From: Thermodesulfobacteriota bacterium
GTDB lineage: Bacteria > Desulfobacterota > DSM-4660 > Desulfatiglandales > HGW-15
NCBI GenBank assembly: GCA_025454125.1
Contig: JALOPA010000057.1
Span: forward strand, 1-9,950
DNA length: 9,950 nt
Direction of reading: 5' to 3'
Under the pieces are notes generated by a model, which worked only from the letters and a program-made list of their open reading frames with translations, was not told the origin of the DNA and ran no database searches. Made by a program: the position numbers and the translations under genes. Position 1 is the stretch's first letter. Each line of letters opens with the position of its first letter. Below are positions 6,289 to 9,950 of the stretch, piece by piece.

Positions 6289-6960
6289 ATGGCACGGTTT
6301 AGACGTTTGGATGTATTGCAGGCCATGGTGCAAAGCGGCCTTGTTCCGGTGTTCTACCACCAGGATCTTGAGGTGGCTAAAGGTGTCGCTAAAGCCGTTG
6401 CTCGCGGAGGCGCAAAGGTCCTGGAGTTTACGAACAGGGGGGAGTTCGCCTACACGGTGTTTTCCGAACTCGTCCAATGGGCCAGGAAGGAGATTCCGGA
6501 GCTGATCCTCGGCGCGGGTTCCATTCTCGATCCCGGGACCGCCGCGCTGTACGTGAACAACGGCGCGAATTTCGTCGTCGGCCCTGTTCTCAACCCTGAG
6601 GTGGCCCGGGTGTGCAACCGTAGAAAGATCGCCTACTTGCCGGGATGCGGAAGCGTTTCGGAGATTTCCCAGGCCGAAGAATACGGGGTGGAGATATGCA
6701 AGGTTTTTCCCGGATCGGAGGTCGGGGGACCGGGATTTGTGAAAAACATTCTCGCCCCTATGCCGTGGTCACTCATCATGCCCACCGGCGGAGTGGAAAG
6801 AACGAAGGCTTCCCTGGAGAAATGGTTCAAGGCCGGGGTTGCCTGCGTCGGGATGGGGTCGAATTTGATTGCTAAGGACCTGGTCGCCGCAGGCGATTTC
6901 GAGACCATTTCAAAGAACACGACGGAAGTGCTTCAGTGGATCAAAGAGGTCAGGAGATAG
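6289..6960 (+). CDS. eda: KDPG aldolase (2-dehydro-3-deoxyphosphogluconate aldolase), Eda family
   Basis: This class I aldolase cleaves KDPG to pyruvate and glyceraldehyde-3-phosphate, the last step of the pathway encoded here. Many members also act on 4-hydroxy-2-oxoglutarate. At 223 aa it is of normal family length. The Schiff-base lysine is K138 in GVEICKVFPGSE, equivalent to K133 of E. coli Eda. Catalytic E46 and R50 are present in LEFTNRGE. GAGSILDPGTA, FVVGPVLNPEV, LPGCGSVSE and IMPTGGV mark the phosphate and pyruvate pockets. The NPEVARVCNRRKIAYLPGCG stretch is typical of a branch distinct from E. coli Eda. The ATG at 6289 is supported by GGAGGA at 6278-6283. It is separated from kdgK by a 223-base repeat-bearing gap, and the regulator gene follows after 37 bases. 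Confidence 0.92.
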   Translation: MARFRRLDVLQAMVQSGLVPVFYHQDLEVAKGVAKAVARGGAKVLEFTNRGEFAYTVFSELVQWARKEIPELILGAGSILDPGTAALYVNNGANFVVGPVLNPEVARVCNRRKIAYLPGCGSVSEISQAEEYGVEICKVFPGSEVGGPGFVKNILAPMPWSLIMPTGGVERTKASLEKWFKAGVACVGMGSNLIAKDLVAAGDFETISKNTTEVLQWIKEVRR

Positions 6961-6997
6961 ACGCCGTACCTTGCAGGGCTGAGTGTAAAGGGCATCC

Positions 6998-7861
6998 ATG
7001 GCAGTCAATGTGATATCCAAACCAGGGCGAACAAGGCCGAGCAATCTGGTTCAGACACTCGAAAGGGCTTCTTTCATCCTCGACATCCTTGGCCAGAGTC
7101 CGCAGGGGATCAGCATCAAGGATCTCTCGGAGAAGATGCTGCTTCCCAAAGGGACAACCCATCGCCTTCTCTCCTCTCTTTCGTACTTCGGTTATGTGCG
7201 GCAGGATCGGAACACCAAGAATTACTTTCTCGGGTTCAAGCTGGTCGAACTCGGCAACATGCTGCTCGGTCAGCTTGACCTACGAAAGGAGGCGGAGCCC
7301 TTTCTGCGGAACCTTGCGCAGCGAACCAAGGAAACGGTTCACCTCGTGATCCTCGATGGGAATGAAATTGTGTATCTCGACAAGCTTGAAACGGAACCCC
7401 ACGCCGGGGGTCTAAGAATGGCCTCCAGAGTGGGATCACGAAACCCGGCTCACAGTTGTGCCGTGGGGAAAGCCTTGATGGCCTATCTCCCTGAGGAGGC
7501 GCTGGCGAGAATGGTTGAAGAGAAAGGCCTCTCCAGAAGAACCGAGAACACGATCACGGATTTCAACCAACTCAAGGACCACATGAGGCTGGTGCGGAAA
7601 CAGGGATATGCTGTCGACGACGAAGAAAACGAAAGAGGTATTCGATGCGTGGGAGCTCCCGTCTTCGACGAGGCCGGGAAAGTCGTGGCGGCGATCAGCG
7701 TTTCAGGTCCCGCCTTCCGGGTGACCAAGAAGAGCGTTCAGGAAAACTTGAAGAAGGAGGTGATGGAAACGGCGCTGCGGATTTCCCAGAGACTGGGATT
7801 CAGAGGCCGGACATGGCGGCCGGGGCTTTCTGAGGACGCCGGCTCCGCAGAGGCAAGATGA
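6998..7861 (+). CDS. IclR-family transcriptional regulator, probable KdgR-type
   Basis: This is a DNA-binding regulator of 287 aa, slightly long for the IclR family because of a basic N-terminal tail (MAVNVISKPGRTRPSN). The winged helix-turn-helix occupies about residues 17-80, with ISIKDLSEKMLLPKGTTHRL as helices two and three. The effector-binding domain follows. It contains NPAHSCAVGKAL (149-160) and the family signature GYAVDDEENERGIRC (203-217) with APVFDEAGKVVAAISVSGPA. IclR proteins called KdgR repress uronate genes and are released by 2-keto-3-deoxygluconate or a related intermediate. The gene lies among the KDG enzymes, so a similar role is likely. The palindrome at 207-227 and the region before 7969 are candidate targets. 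The ribosome site is weak (AAAGGG). The family is certain; the effector and targets are inferred. Confidence 0.9.
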   Translation: MAVNVISKPGRTRPSNLVQTLERASFILDILGQSPQGISIKDLSEKMLLPKGTTHRLLSSLSYFGYVRQDRNTKNYFLGFKLVELGNMLLGQLDLRKEAEPFLRNLAQRTKETVHLVILDGNEIVYLDKLETEPHAGGLRMASRVGSRNPAHSCAVGKALMAYLPEEALARMVEEKGLSRRTENTITDFNQLKDHMRLVRKQGYAVDDEENERGIRCVGAPVFDEAGKVVAAISVSGPAFRVTKKSVQENLKKEVMETALRISQRLGFRGRTWRPGLSEDAGSAEAR

Positions 7862-7887
7862 ATGCAAATGGAGATGATGCTGTAGTA

Positions 7888-7906
7888 AGGGGAAGCTTGT
7901 TTCCCT
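7888..7906. promoter_or_regulatory. Imperfect inverted repeat before the second TRAP operon
   Basis: AGGGGAA (7888-7894) and TTTCCCT (7900-7906) form an inverted repeat with one mismatched pair and a 5-base spacer, in the 107-base gap between the IclR gene and the second dctP. Its GGAA/TTCC polarity is like that of the GAAA-N5-TTTC core at 207-227, so it could be a second operator for the same regulator. It could also be chance or a short terminator-like hairpin. No convincing promoter pair was found beside it. Confidence 0.25.
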
Positions 7907-7968
7907 GAAGCGTATCTAAGGACAAGATCTTTTTCAGAAACCATCATTATTAAGAAGGGAGGATTGGT

Positions 7969-8936
7969 ATGAAAAGTCTCAGGTGTTCTGTTCCATGGGT
8001 TAGTCTCTGCGCCATTGTTCTCATGTTCTGCTTCGGTGTCGCCGCGCAGGCCGAGATGGTGCTCAAGCTCTCCGAGATTCACGGCAAGGGCTACCCGACC
8101 GAGCTTGCCGACGAGGAGTTCGCCCGTCTCGTCAATCTCTACACTAAGGGGGAGATTAGAGTGGACGTCTTCCCCGGCGGACAGATCTCCGGCGATGAGA
8201 GGGTCGTCATCGAGCAGGTCAAGATTGGCGCCATCGCCATCGCCCGCGTCCCCAGCTCAATGTCTTCGCCCTGCCCTACCTCTTCGATTCGAATGAGCAC
8301 ATGTGGGCGTTCCTGAACGGCGCCGCGGGACAGAAGATGCTCGCGGATCTGTCCCCCTCGGGCTTTGTGGGCCTCTGCTGGTACGACGGCGGCGCCCGTT
8401 CCTTCTACGCGAACTACCCGCTCAACAGCATCGCCGACCTCAAGGGGAAGAAGTTCCGCGTCCAGGCCAACCCGCTCATGATCAAGATGGTCGAGGCGAT
8501 GGGTGCCAGCGCGGTCGCGATAGCCGCCGGGCAGGTCTTCAGCGCGATCCAGACGGGTGTGATCGACGGCGCCGAGAACAACGCGCCTTCGCTCATCTCC
8601 TTCAACCATTACCAGGTTGCCAAGTACTACATGCTCGACGAGCACCTGCGCCTTCCCGAGGTCCTTTTCATGAGCAAGATCGTCTGGGACAAGCTCAGCA
8701 AGGACCAGCAGGCCGCCATCCGCAAGGCTGCCGCCGAGTCGGTTGACTTCCAGCGCAAGAAGTGGGATGCCTACGAAATCGAGGCCCTCAACAAGATCAA
8801 GGCGGAAGGTCAGATCATTGTCGAAATAAAGGACAAGACTCCCTTCAAGAATGCGGTGAAGCAATTGGTCGCCGAGGAGTCACCGAAGTACGCCGAGACA
8901 CTCAAGGCAATTGAGGCGGCCCGGCCGAAGAAGTAG
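7969..8936 (+). pseudogene. dctP: Second TRAP substrate-binding protein (DctP family), frameshifted by an internal deletion
   Basis: The 5' part (ATG at 7969, GGGAGG upstream) encodes a signal peptide ending VAAQA at residue 28 and then a DctP start (EMVLKLSEIHGKGYP). It stays in frame to about 8249 (KIGAIAIARV), after which that frame reads unrelated residues and stops at 8316. The homologous sequence continues in another frame from 8250 as PQLNVFALPYLFDSNEHMWAF and runs to the stop at 8936. The distal part has the ligand features GGARSFYA, GKKFRVQ and TGVIDGAENN. Compared with the first dctP in this window, the stretch from the GA motif to the LP motif is 44 nt instead of 72. About 28 nt are missing, which both removes 9-10 residues and shifts the frame. 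The result is either a decayed gene or an assembly error. If intact, it would serve the downstream Q and M subunits. Confidence 0.85.
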
Positions 8937-8942
8937 GGAAAA

Positions 8943-8993
8943 ATCGCTCCTGTAGCGATCGAGGCGGGGTTCCGATTGCCCAGGCTCCGCCTC
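8943..8993 (+). repeat. Paired hairpins between second dctP and dctQ
   Basis: Two stems lie in the 92-base gap after the second binding-protein gene. ATCGCT (8943-8948) pairs with AGCGAT (8954-8959) around a 5-base loop. GAGGCGG (8961-8967) pairs with CCGCCTC (8987-8993) around 19 bases. A short T stretch (CCCTTT) follows. Their place matches the hairpin after the first dctP, which suggests post-transcriptional tuning of binding protein against permease. Confidence 0.45.
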
Positions 8994-9028
8994 ACCCTTT
9001 ATCCACCATCAGCAGAAGGAGGGTTACC

Positions 9029-9547
9029 GTGCCAGAAAAGAGAGGTCCCGTGCGAAGTTTTTTCCTGAAGATCGACAAGACCATCGACGGCTTCTGTATT
9101 GTCCTGCTGGTGACCATGATCCTGATCGTCGTGATGGCGGTCATCACCCGCAAGGGGTTGGGCTGGATGTTTGCCTGGTCGGAGGAGATCACACTCCTTG
9201 GTCTCACCTGGTTCACCTTCATGGGCATCGCGGTCGGTTTTCGCGAGCGGCTCCACCTTAGCATGGATCTCTTCGAAAAATTACCCCCGAAGATCCTCTG
9301 GCTTTCCGACCTCTTTATCGATGTGGTCACCTTCCTCTTCGGTCTTTACCTGATCATCTACGGGTGGAACTTCGCCATGTCGATGCGGGGCTCGATACTT
9401 CCGGCGACTGAGATGCCCAACCTGGTCCAGTATGTCGTCATGCCGATCACCGGTGTGATGACCTGCGTCTACGCGGCGCTTCAGTTCATGGGCCACGACC
9501 TGCGCCGCTACAACGTCATCGAAGAGGAGATCAAACGCGATGCCTAG
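9029..9547 (+). CDS. dctQ: Second TRAP transporter small permease subunit (DctQ family)
   Basis: This is the small membrane subunit of the second TRAP transporter (172 aa). The start is a GTG at 9029 preceded by AAGGAGGG (9017-9024). Four hydrophobic helices are visible, near residues 20-41, 50-70, 88-110 and 128-150. The DctQ pattern appears as MFAWSEEITLLGLTWFTFMG, with the acidic pair before helix two, followed by GFRERLHLSMDLF. The C-terminus is charged (HDLRRYNVIEEEIKRDA) and cytosolic. Its last 8 bases overlap the start of the dctM gene, indicating translational coupling. The sequence differs clearly from the first DctQ, so the two transporters are not a recent tandem duplication. Confidence 0.92.
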   Translation: MPEKRGPVRSFFLKIDKTIDGFCIVLLVTMILIVVMAVITRKGLGWMFAWSEEITLLGLTWFTFMGIAVGFRERLHLSMDLFEKLPPKILWLSDLFIDVVTFLFGLYLIIYGWNFAMSMRGSILPATEMPNLVQYVVMPITGVMTCVYAALQFMGHDLRRYNVIEEEIKRDA

Positions 9548-9950
9548 CAATACGACAGCCATCTGGATCCTCTGCGTCACATTCTGCGTGTTCCTGCTGT
9601 TGAGGTTCCCCGTGGCCCTGGTTTTGGTCATCTCCTCTATCGCCACGATCTGGTATCTGGATATGCCCATCGTGGTGGTTGCACAGCAGACGCTCCAGGG
9701 CATCAACCAGTTCTCGCTGCTGGCAATCCCCTTCTTCATCCTGACGGGGCAATTGCTGGGGGCCGGGGGGCTTGCCACCCGGATCGTGGACTTTGCCAAC
9801 GTCTTTGTCGGCCGGCTTCCCGGTGGGCTTTCCATCGTCAACTCGGTAGCCTGCATGTTCTTTGGGAATCTCTCCGGCTCCGCCGTCGCCGACACCTCGG
9901 CCATCGGCTCGGTCATGATCCCGATCATGAAAAATAAGGGGTATTCGGCC
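9540..9950 (+). CDS. dctM: Second TRAP transporter large permease subunit (DctM family), 5' part
   Basis: The ATG at 9540 lies inside the end of dctQ (8-base overlap) and opens a frame that continues to the window edge (137 codons, no stop). The protein starts MPSNTTAIWILCVTFCVFLL and carries the DctM signatures FSLLAIPFFILTGQLLGAGG (around residues 62-81) and RLPGGLSIVNSVACMFFGN, followed by LSGSAVADTSAIG. It aligns by eye with the first DctM (AVPFFILAGNLMNTGG and SGISGSALADAAGMG). About one third of a usual 425-430 aa protein is present; the rest lies beyond 9950. It completes a P-Q-M operon in the standard order, with the binding-protein gene damaged. Confidence 0.93.
   Translation, partial: MPSNTTAIWILCVTFCVFLLLRFPVALVLVISSIATIWYLDMPIVVVAQQTLQGINQFSLLAIPFFILTGQLLGAGGLATRIVDFANVFVGRLPGGLSIVNSVACMFFGNLSGSAVADTSAIGSVMIPIMKNKGYSA

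Noticed and set aside
8240..8316. Programmed ribosomal frameshift in the second dctP
   Set aside because: There is no slippery heptamer with downstream structure at the junction, and about 28 nt of homologous sequence are missing. A deletion explains the data better.
8057..8820. Higher third-position G+C in the second dctP as a sign of separate transfer
   Set aside because: A short hand count gave about 83% against about 74% in part of the first dctP. The difference is modest and the samples are small.
1..9950. tRNA, rRNA, CRISPR array, transposase or phage genes
   Set aside because: No clover-leaf, regularly spaced direct repeat array or recombinase-like protein was seen on either strand.

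Overview
This window is a sugar-acid catabolic and uptake locus. All complete genes lie on the + strand. Moderately high G+C, GGAGG-type ribosome sites, tripartite TRAP transporters and dispersed GC-rich inverted repeats between genes suggest a Gram-negative anaerobe, possibly of the Desulfobacterota (Deltaproteobacteria). That placement is an inference from style and was not tested.

Layout. Bases 1-45 hold the start of a divergent membrane-protein gene on the - strand. Bases 46-346 are a divergent control region with a perfect 8+8 bp palindrome (207-227) that looks like an IclR/KdgR-type operator. A first TRAP transporter follows in the unusual order binding protein - large membrane subunit - small membrane subunit (347-3282). 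A GC-rich nested inverted repeat (about 3271-3352) separates it from kduI (3385-4215), kduD (4235-4996) and a KdgK-type PfkB kinase (5031-6065). A 223-base gap (6066-6288) carries a MITE-like inverted repeat and a second hairpin. After it come a KDPG-aldolase gene (6289-6960) and an IclR-family regulator (6998-7861). A second TRAP operon begins at 7969 in the usual order P-Q-M. Its binding-protein gene is broken by an out-of-frame deletion, and its large subunit gene runs off the end of the window.

How it works together. KduI and KduD convert 5-dehydro-4-deoxy-D-glucuronate (the product of unsaturated uronate breakdown) to 2-keto-3-deoxygluconate. The kinase makes KDPG, and the aldolase splits it to pyruvate and glyceraldehyde-3-phosphate. 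The TRAP systems are the likely importers of the uronate, and the IclR protein is the likely local regulator. No polysaccharide lyase, unsaturated glycosyl hydrolase or uronate isomerase is present in the window. The visible locus therefore starts at transport of a small acid sugar.

The pathway itself is known biochemistry. The points most worth a second look are the 28-nt internal deletion in the second binding protein, the palindromic operator, the different gene orders of the two TRAP systems, and the repeat elements placed exactly at gene boundaries.
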